Shown piece after piece: positions 10,631-21,179 of a stretch of 64,000 nt of DNA; position 1 is the stretch's first letter; the number at the start of each line of letters is the position of its first letter. The notes under the pieces are model-generated. The model saw only the letters and a program-made list of their open reading frames with translations, ran no database searches and had not been told where the DNA came from. The stretch lies in NCBI GenBank assembly GCA_013398275.1, contig VZSE01012463.1, forward strand, positions 1 to 64,000, read 5' to 3'. Made by a program: the position numbers and the translations under genes. The stretch comes from Promerops cafer. Its lineage: Eukaryota > Chordata > Aves > Passeriformes > Nectariniidae.

Positions 10631-10750
10631 TGGTACAAACTCTGGCACAAACTCTGGCACAAACTCTGGCACAAACTGTGGTACAAACTCTGGTACAAAC
10701 TCTGGCACAAACTCTGGCACAAACTGTGGTACAAACTCTGGCACAAACTC
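10631..10750. repeat. 12-bp minisatellite, ten units
   Basis: Ten exact-length units of the form TGGYACAAACTS start at 10631 and repeat every 12 bp to 10750, with a partial unit after. Units 4 and 8 carry CTG in place of CTC. Units 1, 5, 6 and 9 carry TACA in place of CACA. Because 12 is a multiple of 3 the array reads open on both strands, but the unit differences change amino acids, which argues against selection on a protein. Confidence 0.97.
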
Positions 10751-11639
10751 TGGCTCCTCCGTCAGTCCTGGCCATAACAGGGGGCTCCGGGTACGGAGGG
10801 GCTTTGGCAATCCAGCTGAAATTGGCAAAGCAGCTGAAAAATTCCTGCTGGGAGCGGGGCTGAGGAGCTGCACAGGTGGCACAGGTGGCACAGTCGCTCG
10901 CCCTGGGGCACGCCTGCTGTTCTGGGGGATCACATCCCCAGAGAGCTGGAGAGAAGGGGGCATGCCAGCTACCACTGGAAGTCTGGGGACATCGGGGCTG
11001 GGGACGGGGTGCCTTTCCCACAGAGGGAAGGCAGAGCTCTGCCCGAGCCCTCGGGGGCTGGGGAACGGGTCACTGACCTCGCTCATATTTGTAATTGCTG
11101 CGTTATGAGGAGCAAAGAGCCGTGCGGCCTGAGGGACAAAAACCAGGCAAGCAAACAAACCCGAGTGTAAGTTAGAGCTACCCAGGGATTTTCTAACTCA
11201 TTTCTGGCCCCAGTTAGGGTTTTATGTGTCTCTTTCCTCCAAGCAGCCAATAAAAACAGCCCTTGCAATGGAGATGTGTCAGGAGGACGCTGGTGCCCAT
11301 TAGCAGGAGCCCGGTGCACTCAGAGCCCGCGGAGCAGCTGCTGGCCCACAGAGCCATCAGCATCCCGGCTTTAGCCACTCAGAACGGGCCTGGGGCTGAC
11401 TGCAGCTCCAGAAGGGACGTGCGTGGTGGGGAGGAACGTGCCACCACACCGAGCTCCTCCCTGAGCGCTCCTGTCGGAAACGCCAGCCCGGCCCCATCCC
11501 GCATCCAGAGACAAAACTGCCTTTCTCAACGTTCCCTGCAGCCCGTGCAGACCATATTTGCAAAGCGCTGTCTGCATAACTCATTGCTGTGGAAAGAGTC
11601 ATCAGGATGATGTATTGAAACCCAGCCATCTCCATTATG
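10751..11639. other. Unassigned non-coding DNA
   Basis: No gene was recognised. The stretch is GC-rich with no clear repeat, and the frames present do not resemble a known family. Confidence 0.4.
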
Positions 11640-11925
11640 GTATGCCATGTATGTTTTTAGAAGCTATTTTTAAAATTAATAGTACTCTGTAATGCTGATA
11701 AAGTAGAAAGCATTTATAATTTGTTGCACTCCCAACCTCTTTCTAAGCCCACATTAGTTCACTTTCCACTCGACTGGAGGACAATTTTTTAAAGATATGA
11801 TGGTTTGGAATTTGTTAATAGTGTATTAAGGGAAAAAAACCTTTGTTATTTAATGAGTACATCGCTCTGAAGTGTTATATAAAAGCTGTTGTGCTTCCTT
11901 TCCACCACTGATTTACGTCTCAATA
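11640..11925. promoter_or_regulatory. AT-rich island, candidate conserved non-coding element with TATA motif
   Basis: This block is far more AT-rich than its surroundings and has no open frame. It includes AAATTAATAGT near 11672 and a consensus TATA box, TATAAAAG, at 11878-11885. It looks like a regulatory element or a TATA promoter reading rightward, with a predicted start near 11910. I infer this only from composition and motifs, and no first exon is recognisable downstream. Confidence 0.25.
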
Positions 11926-12581
11926 TTTCATGGCAGCGTTCCCAGCCATCCTGCCACAGGAACACTCCTCCTTATCTCTCAGGCTTCTTGCTCTTGATCA
12001 AGGCTTGGACGAGGTTTGGTGACACGGGACAGGGAGCTCTGGCTGCTCCGTGTCCCAGAAGGAGTCCACACGCGTGGGTGGGGCTGCCAAGGCGAGGTGG
12101 TTAACCCTGCTGTGGAGGCTTCAGGACGGAGCACTTTGCAGGACACGAACTTTATCCCTATAAATGGGTATCCATGCACAGACTGCTTTCCACCATTAGG
12201 CTCGAAAGCCCCGCATTTCCAAGAAACTGAGATTCTCATGGTATCCTTTGCCTTTCTCCTCTGCACAGGCTTCTCCTTCTCTCCAAGGATGGCACCTCCT
12301 GGCAATTTCCCCTTCCCTGGTTGTGCAGGCAGGCCCTGCTGGAGCCCAGCGGAGCTGTGCCTGTCCCTGTCCCCCTGTGCTGTCCTTCAGGGCCCTGCTG
12401 TGTGCCTCGTGCCTCACCCAGCCTGCCCTCAGCCCCATCCCTGCAGGCTCTGGAGCTCCTGAGCACTGGGAGCTCACAGTGACTCTTCTACCTGGCGTCA
12501 CCAAGGAGCTGGAGCAGCAGGGGCGTTCACAGAGCCATCCAGCACTGCAAGGGCCCCCAAGCCCACCTCGTTCCATCCCTC
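11926..12581. other. Unassigned GC-rich DNA
   Basis: No gene was recognised. Both strands are open for about 250 codons between 12196 and 12985, which reflects GC content rather than coding. Confidence 0.4.
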
Positions 12582-12677
12582 TGTTCATCCATGGGCAGGG
12601 ACACCTTCCCCTGGAGCAGGGTGCCCAGAGCCCCCTCCAGCCTGGCTTGGGCACTTGCAGGGATGGAAGGAAACACC
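12582..12677 (-). mobile_element. CR1 LINE fragment
   Basis: In minus orientation this short piece matches the internal part of the CR1 3' region: 'catgggcagggacaccttcc' followed by the 'ggtgcccagagcc' and 'cagcctggcttgggcac' blocks. The 3' terminal octamers are missing and the copy is diverged. Confidence 0.7.
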
Positions 12678-12984
12678 TTGGTGTGCTCCTGGAGGGAGCA
12701 GCTCCGGCTCTGCCCCTGCCCCAGGCCGGGTCCCTGCCCCGTGCTGTCCCCGCAGGCTGCTGCAGCGTGGCCCGGGTGCTGGGCAGCTCAGCTGCTGCCA
12801 GGGGAGGGGACACGTTGGGCTGGTGGCACAGCTCATCCCCAAGGACGTGGCACCTGGCACCAGCAGGCACCAGGACACGGCCAAAGCCCGCCTGGGCTCT
12901 CCTGCTGCCAGAACCACACCGTGCAGGGCACGGGGTGCACTCGGACAAAGACTGGGGCATAAACAGAGTCTGTCCAAATTATTG
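12678..12984. other. Unassigned GC-rich DNA
   Basis: GC-rich sequence with no recognised gene or repeat. Confidence 0.35.
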
Positions 12985-13260
12985 ATGGTGTTTTTCTAAC
13001 CTTTTTAACGAGGAGATACTCACTTCCAACAGCGCTGCCAGTGTTGGCATCCTTGAATTTTTTTCTTTCCAAAGTGGTTTAATTGAGCTAGGTATAAATA
13101 GCATATCAGTAAACAAGACCTTTTGGCTCTGTGAATCATGTCTAAAATATTTGAAGCCCTCCACAGCCTCTCTAATGGTGAAGAATGTGCTCATTAGGCT
13201 GGTCCAGATGCATTCTGCAAGGCAGTGAGAAGCTCACTGTGCAGCAGATAAATCACAGCA
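12985..13260. promoter_or_regulatory. AT-rich island, candidate conserved non-coding element
   Basis: An AT-richer block with TATAAATA near 13094, TTTAATTGAG near 13078 and no sustained open frame. It resembles the sort of sequence that is often conserved between birds, but I cannot test that here. Confidence 0.2.
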
Positions 13261-15014
13261 GTGCTGATGCTCCTGTTCGCAGACACCGCTCACAGCTCTG
13301 GCACCCCACAAGGACCTTGGCACGTGTGGCTCTTTGGCCTCCCCAGATCTTCTGAGTTTCACCCCAAAATAGTTTTGACACAAGAACCGCAGGACCCGAG
13401 TTTATTTCACTCCATGGACTTCACCTCCTGCCTCAGAGAATTCCAGAATGACTCTAAAAATCCCATAAACAATCCTGCACTGAAAACAAAATGGACACTG
13501 GAAAAAAGAGCAACTTTTGTTCTGAGTTTACTTTCTTGGGAATCTCTCAGCTAAGCATTTACATGACAAACATCTCCAGTTAATCTTGCTTGGGTGATGT
13601 AAGTGAATGGTCCCCTCATCCCCAGGAATGCATTTTATTTTCCTTCAGTAATCTCCATGGCATTAATTACGTCTGGTTCAGGGTATGTGGAAGTGTTTGT
13701 AGCATCAGAAACTTTATTTTTAAAGTCACACTAGACCTAAAAACATGTATACACGTGGATTCACACCTACCCCCACCCAAATACCTGCTACAATTATAGA
13801 ACAGATTGGAGAGCTGGAGTCCAAAAGCAGAGAGCAAATGCCTCTGAGGTGAAGGGCGTAGAGAGTTGCTTTGACCTGAATAACAAAGCTGAAATGCCCA
13901 GGTCTAAAAATATCCAAGAATATACTTAGGTCCCAGATTCTTCAAATTTCCTTAAAATGCAAATATGGGGATTGGAACTTTTCTTATCTCGCCTGACGCC
14001 TCTCGGAAATAGAATTTGTTGCATTTATAGCCTGCTTTTATCTGAGAGTTTCAAAGTCCTCTGCTGATCTTAATTACAGCTTGGATGTGGAGCTGTGTAA
14101 GGTTTAGAACCCTTGATCGAGGTGAGGAAAACAACTTCATTTAAAAAAAATAAAGAGAAAAGAAGAAGCCTCCAAGGCTGGCAGCAGGCAGGAGAGCAGG
14201 GCTGGGTCACCTGCCCAGCCAGCTGTGGTAGCTCCTTTCACCCAGCAGGGCAGCAGGATTCCCAGTTCCTCTGTGCAGGAGCAGGGGCTGTGGGAAGGCA
14301 GAGCCAAGCACTGTGCTCAGGGTGGGCTCTGATGGTGCTCCACAGCCTCACTGGCTGCTGCCTTCAGGTGCCCTGAGAGTCACACCCAGAGCAGCAACAG
14401 TAAATGCATTTTATAAAGCTTCCCTCTCTGAGTCAGAGCAGTTGCACTGTTACATCTGAGATGTTATCACTTCTGCTGGGATTTAATGGAATAAAACTGA
14501 ACTCCTGCCTGCCATGGCATGTGGCCCAGCTGCCCTTCAGGGTCAAGCACTGGGGGGTGATTTTGCCGTGGACATTTCCATCCTTGTGCATCTCCCCGTG
14601 GTGGGGAAGTAAATACACAGAGACTGTGAGGGTGGGGAAGGTCTGCGGGGTCAGGGCTGGAACCTCAGCACAGCTCAGTGAGAAAGGAAGTCTCAGGCCA
14701 TCAATATTTCCTGTTGCTTTCAGCCATTGGTATCTGTTCTATCCCAAATCCATGCGAGGAGTCCTTGCTGTGTTCAGGAGATGCACCCCGAGTTCTCAGG
14801 GGTGTCAGATGTGCTGAGCTCAGCCTGGTGCTGCTCATCCCCCTTTCCTCCTGTCAGCAGTCAGAGCCAATAAACATCTCAGGCATAATGAATGGATTTA
14901 TTATGGTTATCTTAGTGCTAAGTAAACTCAGAGATAAGAAACACAAAGATGGTCCATAATCTTAAACTGCTTATTAAATTATTATCTTTTAAGTATTTTA
15001 TAGGCTGAGGAGAA
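13261..15014. other. Unassigned non-coding DNA, AT-rich in 13560-14110
   Basis: No gene was recognised. The middle (13560-14110) is AT-rich with ATTAATTA near 13660 and a run of A at about 14142. The rest is mixed. A further AT-rich segment lies at 14930-15000, just before the CR1 tails. Confidence 0.4.
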
Positions 15015-15122
15015 CAAGCTGGTCTAGTGGAAAGTGTCCCTGCCCGTGGCAGGGGATTGGAACTGGGTGGTCCTTAAGGTCCTTTCCAACCCAAACCATC
15101 CCAGGATTCTGTGATTCTGTGA
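15015..15122 (+). mobile_element. CR1 LINE 3' end
   Basis: This is a typical CR1 terminus in plus orientation: 'ctggtctagtggaaagtgtc', a 'cctttccaacccaaaccat' block, then two ATTCTGTG octamers. It is truncated on the 5' side to about 108 bp. Confidence 0.95.
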
Positions 15123-15129
15123 AAGAAAG

Positions 15130-15195
15130 ATTTCATGGTTGGACTCAATGATCTCAGAGGTCTTTTCCCACCCAAATGATTCTGTGATTCAGTGA
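15130..15195 (+). mobile_element. Second CR1-type 3' end directly downstream
   Basis: Immediately after the first copy comes a different CR1 terminus, with 'ggttggactcaatgatctc' and 'aggtcttttcccacccaaat' followed by GATTCTGTGATTC. It belongs to another subfamily, so this is an insertion next to or into an older copy and not a duplication. Confidence 0.8.
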
Positions 15196-16257
15196 AAGAA
15201 AGCCCAGCACAGGCTGCACTCAGAACCACATGGAAAGGTCACACGTGAGCTAAGGCTTGTTTGTTCATAAATCCCAGGTTGTATCTGCAGTTAGGAAAAC
15301 CCAGGCTGAGATTCTCTTTTAGGGAAAGCAGAAAGATTGAAACCCCCCCTCTTGACCATGTCATATCCCCCTGGTGTCTAACTGCTGCTGACAATGTCCC
15401 TAACGTGCCCAAGCCCAGCCCCCAGGCTGCAGTGTGATGCTGAGCTCTGCAGGAGGGCTTGTGGCCCTCAGTTTAGGCACAGAAAGGTGAATTCTTGTGT
15501 ATTACAGCATTTCAGAGGGCGTGGAACAGGGCAGGTATTAGTTTGTCACTGTGGTGATCTTTGAGCGCCGTTAATTGGATAGGATTAAATGCACATCTTC
15601 ATGTGCCACTTTTAAAACACAGGAAACTGTTCTTTAGTTCTCCTGCCCATTTGCAGGCACTGCACTTCCCCACCTGGGAAGGCTCACGTATTCCAGTGAA
15701 TCACACTCCTTCTCCTGTCTGTCACCAGATCCCTGCCCTGGCGCAGCAGGAACGCTCCCTGAAAGGATTTGTAATGGTGGAGCAGCGTCTGGGAATCAGC
15801 CTCTCTCTGCTGACTCGGCTGCAGCCGCACGGATTTACTCCAGGCCTGGATCTGCTGCGTTCATTTCTGAAACTGGACCTTTTCCTTTATGGATGTGGCA
15901 TCTGTGAAGGTCGCAGATACGTCTGTGTGATGCCACAGGAAAGGAGACAGCACAAGGAGACATTGTTCATCGGAATCCCAGATACTGTTCATCATTCCCG
16001 TTGATGCAGAGAAATTCCCAGAGCTGCTACACGTCTCTCCCCCAGTACTGCTCCATCACCGGCAGCCATCAGCTGCAAGTCTGAGTCCAGCCATGGTGTA
16101 GAGGTCACTGATCCCTGGATAACTCTGCTGAAACGGTCAGGAGAGCGCAGCTTTGGTCCAAACTGTGGCCCTGCCCGCTGCGATTTGCTCTCGGGGCTGT
16201 TGAGAGCCTCTCGCTGGGCTTGTGTTCATATTTCAGCAAGCTGGGCTCTGTAAGTGC
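15196..16257. other. Unassigned non-coding DNA
   Basis: No gene was recognised. A 147-codon plus-strand frame at 15561-16004 spans part of it. I do not recognise its product, and I see no pair of splice sites that would make it an exon. Confidence 0.35.
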
Positions 16258-16405
16258 GGAGGAAACAGGCGGGGCGAGTGTTGGGGATACGGAAATTGCC
16301 TCCCCTGGAGTCCCGGCGGTGCTGCGGGGCCGCTCTGGGGCTGTCCGAGCGGCCGAGCCCCGCGCAGCGGCTCCCGGGCCGGGGCTGCCGTCGGCCGGGC
16401 GGCAC
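16258..16405. promoter_or_regulatory. CpG cluster
   Basis: About 150 bp dense in CpG, including GCGGCTCCCGGGCCGGGGC-like blocks. A promoter or first exon is possible, but there is no clear start codon context. The 5' side lacks TATA or CCAAT boxes. Confidence 0.3.
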
Positions 16406-16552
16406 TCGCCACCTCCGCAGCCCAGATTCCATCCTGGAAGCCACATTTCCTCCTCAGGCTCAGCATCACAGGCGCACCGAGGCTGGAAAAACCTTCCCAG
16501 CCCAGCCAGTCCCAGCTGTGCCCATCCCCGCCTTGTCCCCAGCCCCGAGCTC

Positions 16553-16880
16553 TGAGTGCCACCTCCAGCCCTTCCTGGGACACCTCCAGGGATGGGCACC
16601 CCAAACCTCCCTGGGCAGCCCCTGCCCAGGCCTGAGCCCCCTTTCCATGGGGAAATTGCTCCTGGTGTCCAACCTGCCCCTCCCCAGCCCAGCCTGAGGC
16701 CGTTCCCTCTGCTCCTGTCCCTGTTCCCTGGAGCACAGCCCGACCCCCCCGGCTGTCAGGGAGTTGTGCAGAGCCACAAGGGCCCCCTGAGCCTCCTTTT
16801 CTCCAGGCTGAGCCCCTTCCCAGCTCCCTGTAGGTGTTCCATACCTGTTTTAAGCTTTGCTGTGCTCCTGCACCTCCCAC
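16553..16880 (-). mobile_element. CR1 LINE fragment, longer copy
   Basis: Read on the minus strand this matches a longer part of the CR1 3' half than the other copies. Landmarks visible on the plus strand are 'acacctccagggatgggcac', 'ggtgtccaacctgcccctcc', 'gaggccgttccctct', 'gagcctccttttctccaggc' and 'gccccttcccagctccct'. These correspond in order to the classic CR1 block that precedes the 3' UTR. The element is disrupted and encodes nothing. Confidence 0.9.
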
Positions 16881-17049
16881 GGGGCAGCCTCATTTCTGTG
16901 CTGGCAGCCCAGCCCCGAGGATGGGGAGCCATCCTTCCTCCCACAGAAACCTCCCCATTGCTGGCTCTTTTTAACCTGAAGTTGCCTTTTTCTCCATCTA
17001 GCTCTGTCCATTTCTTACCATCTTGAAAAAGAAACCACTATTAGATATT

Positions 17050-17232
17050 GGGCAGGAATTCCCCTGGCAGGGTGGGCAGCCCTGGCCCAGGTGCCCAGAG
17101 CAGCTGGGGCTGCCCCTGGATCCCTGGCAGTGCCCAAGGCCAGGCTGGACACTGGGGCTGGAGCAGCCTGGGACAGTGGGAGGTGTCCCTGCCATGGCAG
17201 GGGTGGCCCTGGGTGGGCTTTAACCAGTCCTA
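17050..17232 (+). mobile_element. CR1 LINE fragment
   Basis: Plus-oriented CR1 of the same subfamily as at 214 and 38139. It starts with 'ggcaggaattcccctggcag' and passes through 'ctggagcagcctgggacagt' and 'ggtgtccctgccatggcagg'. The terminal octamers have been lost. It lies 170 bp from an inverted CR1 copy (16553-16880). Confidence 0.93.
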
Positions 17233-20200
17233 TGAAAATGCCAGGTGAGGATATGAAAGCAAGGAGTTTATTCCTGTGGCAGAGCTCAGGTCCAGACTCA
17301 GCCCAGCAATACCTCGACCACCACTACAGCAAACCCACGAGAAATAGTCAATACATCCTGCCTCATTTTCTTGTCACAAATTGCCAGTATTCACTATTCA
17401 GCTCATCACAAAGTAATTTTGGCAGACAATTCTTGATCTGAAGTTCATTTGTAGTTCATCTTCAGAATTAATTTCTTTTTATTGGACACATTAATGGCAT
17501 ATTACTGGTAATGCTTCTAATGAGGCTTCCAGCATGAGCACTCACATCTGCAATCTGAAATAGGATTTATGAAAATATTCCCCACTAGGTTAAAATTGAT
17601 TTACAAAGGAATGCCCAAGTAAATTGCTAAATATTCATGAGCACTGGGCATAAAATACCCCTGAGCAAATGTGAAAAGAAGCGAAGATTTTGGGGATCCA
17701 TTCCTGGCTCTTCGTGTGGGTTTCTCCTGCTGTGACTCTGTGGTGCCACTGCTGTGTCCAGCACCAGGCACCTGCCCCAGCTCTGGACATTGGCAGCTCC
17801 TGCTCAGCCTGCAGAGATCCCTTTGGGCAAATCCATCCCTCAGATGCAGCCCGTGAAGGCTCCTCCTCCCTCTGTTTCCCAAGAACATTCTAGGCCACAC
17901 ATCATCTCTTAGCAGACTCACTGTTAAATGCTTTTAAACTTTATCTCCAACTTCTCATTAAAACTTGCCTGCACTGATGTTTTAAGCTGCTCTGTCAGAG
18001 ACGTTCCCCTCTCTGTGCTAAACTCAGAGTTAATGAGCAGCTCTGCTTCTGTATTGAACCTTCTTCACTTTTTTTTGGTGCAAAACCAGAATCAATAACC
18101 CCTGATCAAGAACATGAAGTTATTAAAAACAATCTTGTCTCTGGAATGAAAAGTTAATTTTGGATTTCACAGTGAAACATAAATTATTTGGGAAGGAAAA
18201 GCTTCTCAGCACAGTGGCCCATGCAAAGTACACCTGAAACCTGTCCATGAGGAGGGGAATGTGCCTCTCCATCAGTTCACTCTGGTGTGACAGAAGAGCT
18301 GCCCAGGTGGGATCCAGCAGCCTCCCGGGCGCTGCCTGCCCCTCCTTGTCCTGCTGAGGTGGCTCGCAGTGACAGGTGCAGAGATGGAAATGCAGAAGGA
18401 ATTGTTCTTCCACCACTTAACATCTGTAAATATTAAATGGCCTTTACAAATGTTTTCCTAGTTGCTGAACAAATTTAGAGCTTGAAACATTTAAGGGAAG
18501 GAAGGAGGAAAGGATGGGATGAAGGGAGGGTGACACTGACACTGGAAACTTTTACCTATGTTCCTCTGAACAGCAAACACATTTACTTCTATTTGCCACC
18601 TGGAAAGGTAATGTGGCATCAGCCACTCTGAGATCTGTGGCTTTTTTGCCCTTTCTCTGCAAATTAATAATATGATTTTTTACATCTTTGTGCCACTTTA
18701 TTTTTATCAGTAGTATTAATTTGCGTATTCTTGACATGGGATTTTGCAGGTCAGGAAGAGAAGTGGCCAACAATACCCTGGGTGGACAGAATCACCCTGC
18801 CTGCACAGCACAGGAGAAGCTCATGTCACCCTCCAGCATGTCCTGTCACTCCATGTCCTTGGCAAAGTCCCTCTCCAGCTCTCCAAGCTCGTGGCTGAAG
18901 AGGCCCCGGCCCCCAGTCCGTCCCACTCCCTTCACAGGGGTGTGATGTTCTCTCCTAAATCAGCAGGGGAAGTTTTCCTGGGGTAAATTCCTTTTCTTCC
19001 AGGGCACATGAATCCCGCTCTGGTGCTGCACCCCATTTCCTTAGAGAGGTGGGCAAGGGTAGAGGCCAGCAGTGGTGTCCCCAAAGCTCTGCCTTCCTGC
19101 AAACTCCGATGGCCAGGCAGGAGGAGGGAGGCAGGAGTGAAGGGGGGATGGATTGCTCAGATTTATAACTACAGACACCACAGAGGTGATAAAGAGCCCG
19201 GCAGACTCGTGGGGAGATGGTATCAGTGTTTGGAACACCTGAACAGAGCGAATCTGATCTTTTATTAAAACTGTATTGAATTTATCCATCAATAATTAAC
19301 CCTGGACAAGAGCCGTGTCTCTCCCTGAGCAGGTTCTGAGCACTGTGAGACACATGAGGGGGTGAGGAGGCAGGTGCCAGTCTGTCCCTGCCTGCTCCCG
19401 GGCTCTGCTCACACCACGGGCAGCATTTGGGCTTTGGGAATTGCTGTCACGGAGCAAGAGGTCCCTGGGGATGCCCTCTGCCTCCTCCAGGCTCTGGAAT
19501 GCCTCTAGGCCAAGGCCCCAGCACACCTGAACAAGGATTTTGGCTCTTGTATTCGTTACTGCTCTCCTTGTCAGACTGCAGCCCCTCACAGGCAGGACTT
19601 GTTTGTGTCACATTTTGTATTTATTTATTCTCACTACATGTTAAATGCTAATAGCAGGGACCTTGAGGACAGACTCTGTTGGTTCTTATTCCCTGCTCAC
19701 ATTTCAATGTCTCCTCTTAGGCATTATCTAAATTAATTCTTTATTCTTTATCCAGACGTGATCACGGATGTTTCATGGAGGAAAGCCTGGAGTAATGACC
19801 TGAGTCCTTTTTAAATCAATGAGAAAACTCCCAGAGAATTAAACCTAAACTAATCTCTGCATAAACTCCCTCCATAGCCTTAACCACAATTAGGGGTTGA
19901 TTTACAGCCTGAAGGCTGAGGTGCTTCACCTCCTTGTGTGGCTGCTCAGGACATGGCCTTGCTCCTTGCCCAGACACAAAATGCAGCGTTTTAAACATTG
20001 AAATATCTTAAAATCTTTGTACAATTAGGGCTTTGTTGTTTTGGTTTTTTCCTCCCATACTTAGCACTTACCTCCTCTTATAGTACACAAACACTTCTAG
20101 CACACAGATACCAGAATTTTAAACTAAATTGCATGAGTGTAAATATCTTTATTGCTCCATTGGAACATGCAGACTTGCCACAGATCTTTAGCACTGGGGC

Positions 20201-20280
20201 ACAGTTTCCCAGGCAGCTCCTAGGAAGGGTATGCAAGAAAGTCTCATCTCTAAATCTACATTTGAGATGAGAATTTCCCT
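17233..20280. other. Unassigned non-coding DNA, AT-rich in several blocks
   Basis: No gene was recognised. AT-rich blocks lie at 17440-17665, 17900-18200, 18420-18730, 19600-19870 and 19980-20170. The block at 17440-17665 has several ATTA/TAAT cores and no open frame and is the best regulatory candidate among them. A purine-rich stretch is at about 18494-18535. Confidence 0.4.
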
Positions 20281-20640
20281 TTTTTTTTGTGTGGCAGAAG
20301 AAACTGAGGGTATCAACCACGGAAACGGGGGAAATCAATCAACTGCTGCACAGAGCAACCCCAGGGAAGTCTGGAGTTCCACTGAAAAGACGCAGAAAGC
20401 CGAACTATTCCACAAAGTCCAGAAGATGCCGCAGCTCAGCAAGCGTTGGCTGCGGCTGCTCGCTGAGGGGTTTCACGGCGGCGGTGAGGCCGGGGCCGGG
20501 CGCTCTGGAGGCGGGGCAGGGTCTGTCCCGGTGCCGCGGAACGGGAGCCGTGCGCCGGGGCAGCCGCGGCTCCGGGGCCCGGGCAGGGGCTGCCTGCAGC
20601 AGCGGCACCGCGCTGCGCTCGGAGAGCTCCCCGTGCCCGG
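20281..20640. promoter_or_regulatory. CpG cluster with a possible first exon
   Basis: CpG density rises sharply from about 20440. On the plus strand an ATG at 20426-20428 opens a short frame reading MPQLSKRWLRLLAEGFHGG, and a consensus-like splice donor (GCG before GTGAGG) follows at 20484-20489. This has the look of a first coding exon in a CpG island, but the peptide is not one I recognise and no second exon was found. I therefore give it as a regulatory region, not as a gene. Confidence 0.25.
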
Positions 20641-20882
20641 GGAGTTCCTTCTCTCTCTCCGGCAGCTGCTGGGCCTGCTTCCCCAGCACTGCCCGCTACC
20701 GCTGCGCTGCCTTTGCCATGGAGAGTTTATCTTTCCCATATGCGAAGACTGAGGGAGTCCTGCAGAGCCCAAATCCCTCCAATGTCTGCATCTCCTCCTT
20801 GCCTGCAAGGCAGGGTCGGGATTGCCGGTGCTCGGGACCCGGTCCCGGTGCGGGGTCGGGATTCCCGGTGCTCCGGAGCTGG

Positions 20883-21061
20883 CCCCAGCGCTGTCCCGGG
20901 TCCCTGCCCGTGCCGTGTCCCCAGCCCTGTCCCGGGTCCCTGCCCGTGCCGTGGCCCCAGCCCTGTCCCGGGTCCCTGCCCGTGCCGGGTCCCTGCCCGT
21001 GCCGTGGCCCCAGCGCTGTCCCGGGTCCCTGCCCGTGCCGTGGCCCCAGCGCTGTCCCGGG
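20883..21061. repeat. 36-bp GC-rich minisatellite, about five units
   Basis: Units beginning CCCCAGCGCTGTCCCGGGTC or CCCCAGCCCTGTCCCGGGTC start at 20883, 20919, 20955, 21008 and 21044. The spacing is 36, 36, 53 and 36 bp. The 53 bp unit contains an extra 17 bp copy of GGTCCCTGCCCGTGCCG. The period is divisible by three, which keeps Pro/Ala/Arg-rich frames open through the array on both strands. Confidence 0.95.
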
Positions 21062-21179
21062 CGCACCGAGGCTCGCAGACCCCTCCGGGTGGCACTGTGA
21101 GGAAACATTCGGCCCGAGCGCCACCGCCCGCCGGTTCCGAGGGCTCTTCAGCGCGAGGAAAACAGGCTGGATCCCTGGG

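Noticed and set aside
12196..12985. 245- and 254-codon frames on opposite strands over the same DNA
   Set aside because: Open frames on both strands at once in GC-rich DNA are a composition effect, and a CR1 fragment lies inside.
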